Origin: CAZIWJ01 sp964542855 | Lineage (GTDB): Bacteria > Bacteroidota > Bacteroidia > Cytophagales > Cyclobacteriaceae | Assembly (NCBI GenBank): GCA_964542855.1 | Contig: CAZIWJ010000163.1 | Location: 1 to 8,254 of the forward strand | Reading direction: 5' to 3' | DNA: 8,254 nucleotides | Shown: in pieces, positions 1 through 6,266 of the stretch | Numbering within the stretch: the stretch's first letter is position 1 | Layout of the letters: the number at the start of each line of letters is the position of its first letter | Position numbers and translations under genes: made by a program | The notes under the pieces: generated by a model | What the model saw: the letters and a program-made list of their open reading frames with translations, nothing else | The model's database searches: none | Told to the model about the DNA's origin: nothing

Positions 1-979
1 TTACCCCAATGCCATTGAGGCTTTTGCTGGTCTGGTAGCGGCCCTGTACCACGCGCCCGCCGTAGCATTGCGAAATGTTCAGGATGATCATCCCTCTTTT
101 CACCGCATCGGCCAGGCTATCGAGCAGGAAATCGCTGGTAGGCACGTTACCGGAACCGAAAGTTTCCACCACTACCCCACGAAGCCCCCGGATTTTCAGG
201 ATACTTTCCACGAAACGGCGGCTGATGCCGGGATACACTTTCAGCAGGGCCACGTTGGTATCCATCCGGTTAAAATAGGTTAACTCCCTGTTCGGCTGGT
301 AAGGTTGAATGGCCCTGAGGTTGTAATCGATTTCCACGCCGCTCTGGGCCAGCCGCGGGTAATTGTACGACTCGAACGCATCGAAGTGCACACTTTGCAC
401 CTTGGTGCTGCGGTTGCCCCGAAGCAGAAGGTCGCCGAAAAAGATACTCACTTCGGGCACCAGCGGAATGCCGTCTTTATGGGCCGAGGCAATTTCCAGG
501 GCGGTAATAAAATTTTCCCGGGCGTCAGACCGGCGGGCAGCGATAGGAAGCTGAGCCCCGGTAAATACCACGGGTTTGTTCAGCCCATCGAGCAGGAAAC
601 TGAGTGCCGAGGCGCTGTAGGCCATGGTATCGGTTCCGTGCACCACTACAAAGCCACTGTACAGGTTGTAGTTTTCATTAACGATGTAGGCCATATCGAC
701 CCAGTGTTCGGCCGATACGTTGGAGGAATCGATTAATTTGGGAAAAGAAATCACCGTTAGGTGCAGGTCGAACTCCTTTAGGGAAGGAATTTTATCGAGG
801 ATACGGGCAAAGTTAAAGGGGGCCAGTGCCCCGTCGTCGTCGTACGACATGCCCAGCGTACCGCCAGTGTAAATGATTAATACCGACCCCTTGGGCTGCC
901 GTGGGGAGGCCGTGTTAATATTAACAATCCGGTAGTGCCCGTGAGTGCCTTCCTGAAGGGTTTTTATTATTTCATCCAT
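1..979 (-). CDS. ansA: Type I L-asparaginase, 3' end missing
   Basis: Hydrolyses L-asparagine to aspartate and ammonia, in the cytoplasm for this type. The 326 codons visible carry the family landmarks in order: YTGGTLGM at residues 37-44 (nucleophile-type Thr38), DSSN at 84-87, HGTDTM at 114-119 (second catalytic Thr116-Asp117), TGAQLP at 140-145 followed by RSDAREN, then LLRGNRSTK and, near the edge, NISQCYGGRV. There is no signal peptide, which favours the cytoplasmic type I form over the periplasmic type II. Only roughly the last 20-35 residues should lie beyond the left edge. The start at 979 overlaps the tatD-like stop in ATGGATGA, an 8-bp overlap that suggests translational coupling. 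This start gives about 30 residues before the TGGT motif, longer than the roughly 10 in Escherichia coli AnsA; I see no later in-frame ATG, GTG or TTG before the motif. Family assignment is firm; the substrate is inferred from the family. Confidence 0.93.
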   Translation of the reverse strand, partial: MDEIIKTLQEGTHGHYRIVNINTASPRQPKGSVLIIYTGGTLGMSYDDDGALAPFNFARILDKIPSLKEFDLHLTVISFPKLIDSSNVSAEHWVDMAYIVNENYNLYSGFVVVHGTDTMAYSASALSFLLDGLNKPVVFTGAQLPIAARRSDARENFITALEIASAHKDGIPLVPEVSIFFGDLLLRGNRSTKVQSVHFDAFESYNYPRLAQSGVEIDYNLRAIQPYQPNRELTYFNRMDTNVALLKVYPGISRRFVESILKIRGLRGVVVETFGSGNVPTSDFLLDSLADAVKRGMIILNISQCYGGRVVQGRYQTSKSLNGIGV

Positions 980-1757
980 GCCCGCGTGAAAAAATTTTGT
1001 TTGCGTTAGCCGTGGTCACCTCTGCCACTCGTTCAACCGGGGTGTTATGTACTTCGGCAATCTTTTCTGCAATATAAGGTAGAAAACCCGATTCATTGCG
1101 TTTTCCCCTTTTCGGATGCGGGGCCAGGTAGGGGCTGTCGGTTTCCAGCACCAGTTTATCGAGGGGAAGCTGGGCTACTTCTTCGCTTAGCCCGGCGTTT
1201 TTAAACGTAACAATTCCACCGATGCCCAGGTAGAACCCGAGTTCAATGACCCGCTGCCCTTCTTCGGCCGTTCCGGTAAAGCAGTGGAAGATACCCCATA
1301 ACTTCTCGTCGTTCTCTTCTTCCAGTACTTGCACAATTTCGTGGTACGAGTTGCGGCAGTGAATAACGATGGGCAGGTTATGCGATTTGGCCAGGTTAAT
1401 CTGTTCGCGGAAGGCGATGGTTTGCTCTTCCTGCAGGGAGGTATCCCAGTATAAATCGATGCCAATTTCGCCCACGGCCACGAAAGGGCGGCTGTTCAGC
1501 CAGTTTTCCACTTCGGCCAGTTGATCGCGGTAGTTTTGGGTAACGTGGCAGGGGTGCAGCCCCATCATGGGTACGCAAAGGTCGGGGTAGTTTTTTTCCA
1601 TTTCCATCATGGCCGGGATGGAATCGCCGTCGATGTTGGGCATGTATACTTTTTCAATGCCCGCGTTGCGAATGCGTTGCATCACGGCTGCGCGGTCATC
1701 CTGAAATTGTTCGGCGTAAATATGGGAATGAGTATCTATTAAATTCATGGTATTCAT
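972..1757 (-). CDS. TatD-family metal-dependent hydrolase (putative DNase)
   Basis: A 261-residue TIM-barrel metallohydrolase of the TatD family; members are two-metal 3'-5' exonucleases or DNases acting in DNA repair and degradation. Expected metal ligands are all present: DTHSH at residues 8-12 (His10, His12), VGEIGID with Glu97, IHCRN with His133, FHCFTG with His158, and LETDSPYLAP with Asp207. Length is typical for the family. Two starts are possible, ATG at 1757 and ATG three codons in (MNLIDTHSH); the second is closer to the usual family N-terminus and neither has a Shine-Dalgarno sequence. It is the first gene of a two-gene unit with the asparaginase, which it overlaps by 8 bp; I recall this order from other Bacteroidota, but the metabolic link is unclear. 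No good -7/-33 promoter could be picked out upstream. The family is certain; the true substrate is not known from sequence. Confidence 0.93.
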   Translation of the reverse strand: MNTMNLIDTHSHIYAEQFQDDRAAVMQRIRNAGIEKVYMPNIDGDSIPAMMEMEKNYPDLCVPMMGLHPCHVTQNYRDQLAEVENWLNSRPFVAVGEIGIDLYWDTSLQEEQTIAFREQINLAKSHNLPIVIHCRNSYHEIVQVLEEENDEKLWGIFHCFTGTAEEGQRVIELGFYLGIGGIVTFKNAGLSEEVAQLPLDKLVLETDSPYLAPHPKRGKRNESGFLPYIAEKIAEVHNTPVERVAEVTTANANKIFSRGHG

Positions 1758-1849
1758 TTTAGCCTGAGATTTTTATCGGATTTTATCTACCTGTTTCAGT
1801 TACGCTAATGATGTATGCAGAAGTTCATATTTGCGATATATTATGTTCA

Positions 1850-1868
1850 TTTCCTGGCTCCAGGGAAA
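1850..1868. repeat. Imperfect dyad TTTCCTGG / CCAGGGAAA
   Basis: The left arm TTTCCTGG (1850-1857) and right arm CCAGGGAAA (1860-1868) are inverted with a two-base centre and one extra G in the right arm. It lies about 90 bp upstream of the TatD-like start. There is no T tract on either side, so it does not look like an intrinsic terminator. An operator for a dimeric regulator or chance are both possible. Confidence 0.3.
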
Positions 1869-1962
1869 TAAAGTAGTTCGCAGCTGCGGCAAAGACCAGG
1901 GCACTCCCGCGGAAAAACCGGATAGGCAAACTTAAGCAATTAGTCATTGCCTGTACTCACAT

Positions 1963-1981
1963 GAAAAATGGGCAGTGCCAC
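1963..1981 (-). terminator. Weak candidate terminator of the glycosyltransferase operon
   Basis: Read on the minus strand, about 20 bp past the glycosyltransferase stop, a short hairpin (TGGC, loop ACT, GCCCA with one bulged C) is followed directly by TTTTTC. Position and T tract fit a terminator, but the stem is only about four to five pairs, so it may be weak or chance. Confidence 0.3.
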
Positions 1982-2001
1982 AACGGGTTTATTAATTTCC
2001 A

Positions 2002-3159
2002 TTAAAAGCGACGGCCTTTCCAGTACACACGCGGCCAGAACAGGTACATGCCGATGGTGGCCAGCGTAAGGACGCCCGAGTACAGGTCGTAGGGAAACAG
2101 GAAACGGTAAAACCGCAACTTTTTCACTCTTTTATCGGGGTAAAGGCGATGGCGTACCAGGCTGATGAACCCTGCCTGAAACAGCACCTTTGCCGGGAGT
2201 AATACCAGTGCCTGCACCGGGGCCAGGAAAAACAAGGCAACAATGAGGGGATAAAAAACCGACTGCACCGATAAAATAAACACGAACGGCCACGGCAGCT
2301 TTACTGCCCCGTACATCCAGCGTTGGCGTTGTAGCACCAGATCTTTCCATGAAGGCGTGGGCCGGGTAAAGCCCAGCACCGTCGGATCAATAGCATTGTA
2401 AAAAGGGAACCCCAGTTTAACGGTCAGGTGAAGAATTTGAAAATCTTCGGTAATAGAGAAGGGCAGATTTTCGTAACCCCCGGTGGCTTCGTAGGCTTTC
2501 CGGCTAATCATCATATTATTACCCATGGTAGCTACCGGCAGTCCCAGGTCGGAAGCTACTTTCACCATACCGATGGCAAACATCCAGTCGATGCTTTGCA
2601 ACTGTGCCCACAGCCCCGGGTTCTGCATTATGGTAAAACCGGTTACCACCCCGGGTTTTTTATGTTCGGGGGCCTGCCGGTAGATATCGACCATACCTCG
2701 CGCCCAGCGGGGCTGGAGGTACATGTCGGCATCGGTAATCAGGAGCAGTTCGCCGGGAGCCTCCAGGGCAGCATTCGCCCGGGCCAGGTGGGCCAGTGCA
2801 TTTGCTTTGGCGCGGGCTTCTCCCAGGAAATGATCTACATCCACCAATTGCACGCGGGAGTCTTTTTGGCGGTAGCTCTCGATAATTGCCCGGGTGTTAT
2901 CGGTAGAAGCATCGTCGCCTACCAGGATCGTCATTTTGTCTGGCGGGTAATTTTGGGCCAGTAAGCTGTCCAGGCAGCGGGCCAGGTTTTCCTCTTCGTT
3001 CCGTACGGCCAGCAGGATGCTGACTTGCGGCAGGTTGAGGCCGGGAAGCGGAGTAGCGTGATAGTTTTTAAAATTCAGTTTCCATACGATGATCAGCAGC
3101 ACATCAACCACGATGGTAATGCAGATAAAAACCAGCATTGCAGTAACGATTGTACTCAT
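2002..3159 (-). CDS. Membrane-bound family 2 glycosyltransferase
   Basis: A 385-residue processive-type GT2 enzyme that transfers a sugar from a nucleotide donor at the cytoplasmic face of the inner membrane. It has an N-terminal membrane segment at about residues 4-26, then a GT-A domain with VSILLAVRNEEENL at 46-59, GDDASTDNT at 81-89, the metal-binding DxD as TDADMY (Asp143, Asp145), the acceptor-side TEDF with Glu238-Asp239, and QRQRW at 277-281. Two to three hydrophobic segments follow (about 290-335 and 357-376). QxxRW with ED is the signature of polymerising or hyaluronan/PgaC-like synthases, though single-sugar transferases such as CrtQ share this layout. Its ATG overlaps the deacetylase stop as ATGA, so it is probably translated by coupling. 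The pairing with a deacetylase suggests an N-acetyl-hexosamine glycan product; that is inference. Confidence 0.9.
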   Translation of the reverse strand: MSTIVTAMLVFICITIVVDVLLIIVWKLNFKNYHATPLPGLNLPQVSILLAVRNEEENLARCLDSLLAQNYPPDKMTILVGDDASTDNTRAIIESYRQKDSRVQLVDVDHFLGEARAKANALAHLARANAALEAPGELLLITDADMYLQPRWARGMVDIYRQAPEHKKPGVVTGFTIMQNPGLWAQLQSIDWMFAIGMVKVASDLGLPVATMGNNMMISRKAYEATGGYENLPFSITEDFQILHLTVKLGFPFYNAIDPTVLGFTRPTPSWKDLVLQRQRWMYGAVKLPWPFVFILSVQSVFYPLIVALFFLAPVQALVLLPAKVLFQAGFISLVRHRLYPDKRVKKLRFYRFLFPYDLYSGVLTLATIGMYLFWPRVYWKGRRF

Positions 3160-3800
3160 AAAGAGGCAAATGTGTATTCCTGTTCGGCGAAGTTTTCGAT
3201 GTACCGGGGCAGCACATATTTCAGGTTTTTAGCAGCTTTATGGCTGTCGTGAAAAATAATAATGGTACCCGGTTTAGTGTGCTGAATGCTTTTTCTGAGG
3301 CATCTATCCCCGGCAAAGTCCTGGTCGAAATCGCCACTCAGTACGTCCCACATCACAATGTTGTAAATTTGTTTCAGGTACTTGATCTGGGCATTACGGA
3401 TTTTACCGTAAGGGGGCCGCATGAGACCCTTTTCATTATTGGGGGTATTAAACCCGGCCTCGGTCATGGTCAGCTGGCAGGCCGAAACATCGTTGTAATA
3501 ATCGGCATTCGACGTCTTCCAGCCATTCAGGTGATGAAACGTATGGTTACCGATCCGGTGGCCGTTAGCCATTATGTTTTTAAATACTTCCGGGTGCTTC
3601 TGCACGTTGTTGCCAATGACAAAGAAAGTAGCCCGGGCCTGGTATCCGGCCAGGATATCGAGCACGAAATCGGTAATTTCCGGCATGGGGCCGTCGTCGA
3701 AAGTAAGGAAAATCTCCTTTTCACTGGTTTCTTCGAAGCGGTCCCAGGTAAGGTTGGGGTAAACTTTTTTAAGTAACTGCGGGGTCTTAAAAAAATTCAT
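3156..3800 (-). CDS. Polysaccharide deacetylase, NodB/CE4 family, leaderless
   Basis: A 214-residue CE4 enzyme predicted to remove N-acetyl groups from an amino-sugar polymer or precursor using a divalent metal. All NodB motifs are present: motif 1 TFDDGP with Asp35 (base) and Asp36 (metal); motif 2 HTFHH with metal ligands His86 and His90; motif 3 RPPYG at 128-132; motif 4 around Trp151 to Asp159; motif 5 FHDS with His184. The N-terminus (MNFFKTPQLLKKVYPNLTW) is charged, with no signal peptide or membrane anchor, unlike many secreted CE4 enzymes. Similar leaderless forms are, as I recall, common in Bacteroidota, so this is probably native and not a truncation. It is the middle gene of the operon, with ATGA overlaps on both sides: its ATG lies in the phosphatase stop and its stop lies in the glycosyltransferase start. 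The substrate is unknown. Confidence 0.92.
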   Translation of the reverse strand: MNFFKTPQLLKKVYPNLTWDRFEETSEKEIFLTFDDGPMPEITDFVLDILAGYQARATFFVIGNNVQKHPEVFKNIMANGHRIGNHTFHHLNGWKTSNADYYNDVSACQLTMTEAGFNTPNNEKGLMRPPYGKIRNAQIKYLKQIYNIVMWDVLSGDFDQDFAGDRCLRKSIQHTKPGTIIIFHDSHKAAKNLKYVLPRYIENFAEQEYTFASL

Positions 3801-5065
3801 TTGGCGGCGTTGGTTTCTTGTTGTAATAATTCCCGGTTTACCATTAACGTAAGCAGGGTAATATCATCGTGGTGCGCCTGCGACCCGCTGAATTCCTCCA
3901 TTTCCCGGAACAGCTGTTCGTGCAGTTTATTAATTTTTAACCGCTTTCTTTCGCTAAGAAACTCCTGTAACCGGTCGATACCGTACTCTTCCTGTTCCCG
4001 GTTAAAGGTTTCCGTAAGCCCGTCGGTGTAAGCAAAGAGCAGAAACTCGTCGAGGTCTTCTTCCACGCCCACTTCCAGGAAGGGGAGCGGATGGAAAGAA
4101 CCCAGAATCAGGGTGCCGGTTTTCAGTTGTTTTACGGTATCGGTGGCATGGTTAATGAGCATAGGAGGAACGTGGCCGGCGTTTACGTAGTGCAGTTTAC
4201 GGGTTTGCGGGCTGTATATGGCAGCAAAAAAAGTGATGAAGTTTTCCCCGTGTGCACTCTGCAGGATCTGGAAGTTCAGTTCCGAAACAATGGTCTTTAA
4301 ATCGGCCGATTGCCGGGCCAGGGTACGTAGCCCAGCCTGGAAGTTAGACATCAGCAGGGCTGCCGGCACGCCTTTTCCCGATACGTCGGCTACACACACC
4401 AGGAGGGCTCCGTTCTGCATCTCGATGTAGTCGTAGTAATCGCCCCCTACCGAAAAGTGGGGCTGGTATTCGGCAAACACTTTTAAGCCTTTGGTATTCG
4501 GAAGGCTGGAAGGGAACAGGAACTGCTGCACTTCGCGGGCAATTTCCATTTCCTTTCTAATGGCTTCCTGCCGGAGTTGCTTGCGGGCCAGTTTTTTATT
4601 TTCAATGGCCACAATAATAATGTTGCTTAACGCCTGAATGAATGTGGTACTGGCATTAGGGTTATTTACTGCCGTTTGCGGTCCGCCCGCCAGCACAAAT
4701 GCCAGCAGCCGGTCGTTATGAATAACCGGGATAATGGTATCGAATTCGTCGAACCCTTCTGTTGCTTCCAGGTTGGCCAACTCGCTGGTTTCCCTGATTT
4801 CCAAAAAATCGGTGGGTAAATCTTCCTTGCTGTAATCTTTCTTCGTGCCGAACCAGGTTTTACATTCCCACACTTTTTTACTTTCATCAAATACGTACAG
4901 CGCCAGCTTGTTAATGCTCAGGTTGGCCCTGAGGGTGAAATTGTAAATTTTATACAGGGAGTCTTCCGGCAGGTTATTATTAATAGCTTGCGTAATTTCC
5001 AGCAGGGAATTCAGCTCAAGCTCTTTAACATCGAATTTTTTCTTAAGCAGTGTTTGATTATCCAT
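3797..5065 (-). CDS. GAF-SpoIIE (PP2C-type) serine/threonine phosphatase
   Basis: A 422-residue RsbU-like regulator: a short N-terminal helix (LNSLLEITQAINNNL, residues 18-32), a GAF-like sensor domain to about 155, a helical linker with EIAREVQQFLFPSSLP at 174-189, and a SpoIIE/PP2C catalytic domain. Metal-binding positions are intact: GGDYYD (Asp209, Asp212), ADVSGKG (Asp227), NAGHVPP at 295-301, YTDGLTE (Asp348) and HHDDIT (Asp400-Asp401). Such enzymes dephosphorylate phosphoserine on STAS-domain partners in partner-switching pathways. No STAS protein or anti-sigma kinase is in the window, so the target is unknown. I chose ATG at 5065 (MDNQTLLKKKF). An in-frame ATG at 5164 would add 33 residues that look unlike the family. 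It leads the operon, and its stop overlaps the deacetylase start as ATGA. No membrane segments are seen, so it is cytoplasmic. The GAF ligand cannot be inferred. Confidence 0.9.
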   Translation of the reverse strand: MDNQTLLKKKFDVKELELNSLLEITQAINNNLPEDSLYKIYNFTLRANLSINKLALYVFDESKKVWECKTWFGTKKDYSKEDLPTDFLEIRETSELANLEATEGFDEFDTIIPVIHNDRLLAFVLAGGPQTAVNNPNASTTFIQALSNIIIVAIENKKLARKQLRQEAIRKEMEIAREVQQFLFPSSLPNTKGLKVFAEYQPHFSVGGDYYDYIEMQNGALLVCVADVSGKGVPAALLMSNFQAGLRTLARQSADLKTIVSELNFQILQSAHGENFITFFAAIYSPQTRKLHYVNAGHVPPMLINHATDTVKQLKTGTLILGSFHPLPFLEVGVEEDLDEFLLFAYTDGLTETFNREQEEYGIDRLQEFLSERKRLKINKLHEQLFREMEEFSGSQAHHDDITLLTLMVNRELLQQETNAAK

Positions 5066-5183
5066 TAGCTTTCTGGTATGCCGGGCGTGTGTTTCAAAAA
5101 ATAAACTATCTTCAGTGATGCCGGTTAGTGAAGTTCCTCCTGATAAAAGGGAGATGCAAAACAATGGTAAATATCCCGGGCCG

Positions 5184-5191
5184 CAAATATA
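5184..5191 (-). promoter_or_regulatory. Bacteroidota -7 promoter element for the phosphatase operon
   Basis: On the minus strand this reads TATATTTG, an exact match to the Bacteroidota -7 consensus TAnnTTTG. No TTTG-like -33 element is seen at the usual distance. It lies about 118 bp upstream of the preferred start at 5065, giving a leader of roughly 110 nt, or about 20 bp upstream of the alternative ATG at 5164. An 8-mer with two free positions is expected by chance fairly often, so support is moderate. Confidence 0.4.
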
Positions 5192-5221
5192 CGCAATAGC
5201 AATTAAATTTCCGGATGTACC

Positions 5222-5321
5222 NNNNNNNNNNNNNNNNNNNNNNNNNNNNNNNNNNNNNNNNNNNNNNNNNNNNNNNNNNNNNNNNNNNNNNNNNNNNNNN
5301 NNNNNNNNNNNNNNNNNNNNN
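5222..5321. other. Scaffold gap of 100 N
   Basis: Exactly 100 ambiguous bases, the conventional placeholder for a gap of unknown length. Real sequence is missing here: probably the 5' part of the plus-strand gene that resumes at 5322, and perhaps more. The distance between the divergent flanking genes is therefore unknown, and base quality at both gap edges may be reduced. Confidence 0.97.
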
Positions 5322-5386
5322 CGTGATGCAGTTGAAGCTACCGCCCAGGCGATTGGAAAACCCGGGCCGAGCCTGCTGAAAAATGT

Positions 5387-5623
5387 ATGCGCAAAGGGGT
5401 GAACCTGAAGGAAGCAGCTTCCTGGCCTAACAAGTCGTTAGAAATTAAGGCAAATGCCTATAACCTGAAAGTAAAAGTTTTTTATTGCGAGGAAATTAAC
5501 CTGCCGGAAAAAGCGCTGCAGTATTACACAAAAAATTTTACGTTCGGTAAAGAAGCAAACTTTTACTACCAGGACAATGAAACCCAGCGCAGAACAGGCG
5601 AATTGGTAAGAGAACTGAATTGA
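5387..5623 (+). CDS. C-terminal part of an unrecognised helical protein beside the gap
   Basis: From the first in-frame ATG this encodes 78 residues ending in TGA at 5621. The frame is open further back to 5336, adding a coding-looking stretch (SYRPGDWKTRAEPAEKC), but TGA stops at 5324 and 5333 block it just beside the gap. A second frame from 5322 (RDAVEATAQAIGK...) stays open to 5402. One missing base near 5336 would join the two as RDAVE-SYRPGDWKTRAEP, so I suspect a 5'-truncated gene with an indel at the contig edge. The sequence suggests paired amphipathic helices of TPR type (VNLKEAASWPNKSLEIK, then LPEKALQYYTKNFTFGK). This resembles tails I recall from secreted Bacteroidota proteins such as some with DUF2911, an unverified impression. 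An intrinsic terminator follows about 50 bp downstream. Function is not known. Confidence 0.55.
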   Translation: MRKGVNLKEAASWPNKSLEIKANAYNLKVKVFYCEEINLPEKALQYYTKNFTFGKEANFYYQDNETQRRTGELVRELN

Positions 5624-5672
5624 AAAGTTGAAGAAAATAATTGATTTAGCTGGTCTTCAAATTTAGCAATAG

Positions 5673-5705
5673 AAACAGGTCCGGGTATTTGGGCTTGTTT
5701 TTTTT
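5673..5705 (+). terminator. Rho-independent terminator after the gap-edge gene
   Basis: Arms AAACAGGTCC (5673-5682) and GGGCTTGTTT (5691-5700) pair over ten positions, with two G-T wobbles, around the eight-base loop GGGTATTT. The right arm runs into a tract of eight T (5698-5705). It lies 49 bp after the stop at 5623 and upstream of the DsrE gene, so it should separate those two plus-strand genes. Confidence 0.7.
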
Positions 5706-5709
5706 ATGC

Positions 5710-5731
5710 TTCCTGTGCAAGTTCACAGAAA
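5710..5731. promoter_or_regulatory. Dyad CTGTG-N6-CACAG in the leader of the DsrE gene
   Basis: Perfect arms CTGTG (5713-5717) and CACAG (5724-5728) surround CAAGTT. Two more T-A pairs outside a single mismatch extend it to 5710-5731. It ends about 10 bp before the ATG at 5741. The half-site spacing is two bases short of a CRP-type TGTGA-N6-TCACA site. It could be an operator or a small 5' leader hairpin; five-base arms can also occur by chance. Confidence 0.3.
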
Positions 5732-5740
5732 AAATACAGC

Positions 5741-6265
5741 ATGAAACTGTTCCTTACCCTGTTCTTTTCAATAACATTATTTAGCGCAATGGCCCAACAA
5801 TTTCCTGTAGTGAAAGATTTTGGCGGAATTTATAACATCTCTTCCGCTACCCGTTTTCCCGATTCCGTCCTTACCTACCCGGTCGTTATTGATATTAAAG
5901 GAGGCAGCGCCTCCCCGGACCAGCTGAACCCTGCCCTGAACAATATTGCCCGCATGATGAATCTACACGGGCTGGGCGGTGTATCTGCTAACAACCTGAA
6001 AGTAGTTGGGGTTATTCACTCCCTGGCCACTCCTACGGTTATCAGCGATGCTGACTACCAGAAAAAATACGGAACCGATAACCCTAACACTGAACTGATC
6101 CGGGCCCTTTCCGATGCAGGCGTTCAGCTTTTTGTGTGTGGGCAGTCGTTAAAAGCCCGCGGGTTTATGGAAAGTAAAATTCACGAAGATATCACGGTTT
6201 CAATTGCTGCGCTCACCATTCTTACTGAGTACCAGTTGAAGGGCTACGCCCAGCTGCAGTTTTAG
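5741..6265 (+). CDS. Exported DsrE-family protein
   Basis: A 174-residue protein with a signal peptide: Lys2, a hydrophobic core at about residues 3-16, and a likely cleavage site after AMA at residue 18, leaving a mature form beginning QQFPVV. The remainder matches the DsrE/YchN-like fold: VVIDIKGG, a helix with LNPALNNIARMMNLHG, the strand LKVVGVIHS, then ELIRALSDAGVQLFVCGQSLKARGF. Cys133 in FVCGQ is the only cysteine and sits where DsrE-type proteins carry their sulfur-relay cysteine. DsrE relatives pass sulfane sulfur in the cytoplasm, whereas this one is predicted periplasmic, so its role may be sulfur binding or redox; that is inference. The ATG at 5741 follows an A-rich leader. The gene is monocistronic, isolated by the terminator upstream and facing the DUF4340 gene one base beyond its stop. 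Confidence 0.87.
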   Translation: MKLFLTLFFSITLFSAMAQQFPVVKDFGGIYNISSATRFPDSVLTYPVVIDIKGGSASPDQLNPALNNIARMMNLHGLGGVSANNLKVVGVIHSLATPTVISDADYQKKYGTDNPNTELIRALSDAGVQLFVCGQSLKARGFMESKIHEDITVSIAALTILTEYQLKGYAQLQF

Positions 6266-6266
6266 C

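Larger units (their letters stand above)
1758..2001. other. Intergenic region between two minus-strand units
   Basis: This 244-bp stretch separates the end of the glycosyltransferase operon from the start of the TatD-like gene, all on the minus strand. I see no plausible gene. It holds an imperfect dyad at 1850-1868 and a weak hairpin with a T tract at 1963-1981, listed separately. It must hold the promoter of the tatD-asparaginase unit if that unit is not read through from upstream, but no clear TAnnTTTG element is visible on the minus strand. Confidence 0.6.

Noticed and set aside
305..736. 143-codon plus-strand open frame across the asparaginase gene.
   Set aside because: Antisense to a gene with complete family motifs; the translation shows no recognisable domain.
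2428..2964. 178-codon plus-strand open frame opposite the glycosyltransferase.
   Set aside because: Its frame is a shadow of the conserved GT2 coding strand; composition is unlike a real protein and no motif is visible.
3240..3776. 178-codon plus-strand open frame opposite the deacetylase.
   Set aside because: Same reasoning: it mirrors the NodB-motif gene and ends inside it, with no leader or domain of its own.
5133..5143. Perfect Shine-Dalgarno-like AGGAGG on the minus strand upstream of the phosphatase.
   Set aside because: No ATG, GTG or TTG lies at a usable distance downstream, and Bacteroidota rarely rely on such sites.
5175..5369. The 9-mer CCCGGGCCG occurs on both sides of the N gap (5175-5183 and 5361-5369), suggesting a collapsed repeat.
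   Set aside because: CCCGGG-rich words are frequent throughout this window and the flanks of the two copies do not match.
5115..5402. A plus-strand open frame running straight through the N block.
   Set aside because: It is open only because N codons cannot be stops; the bases left of the gap are the leader of the opposite-strand operon.
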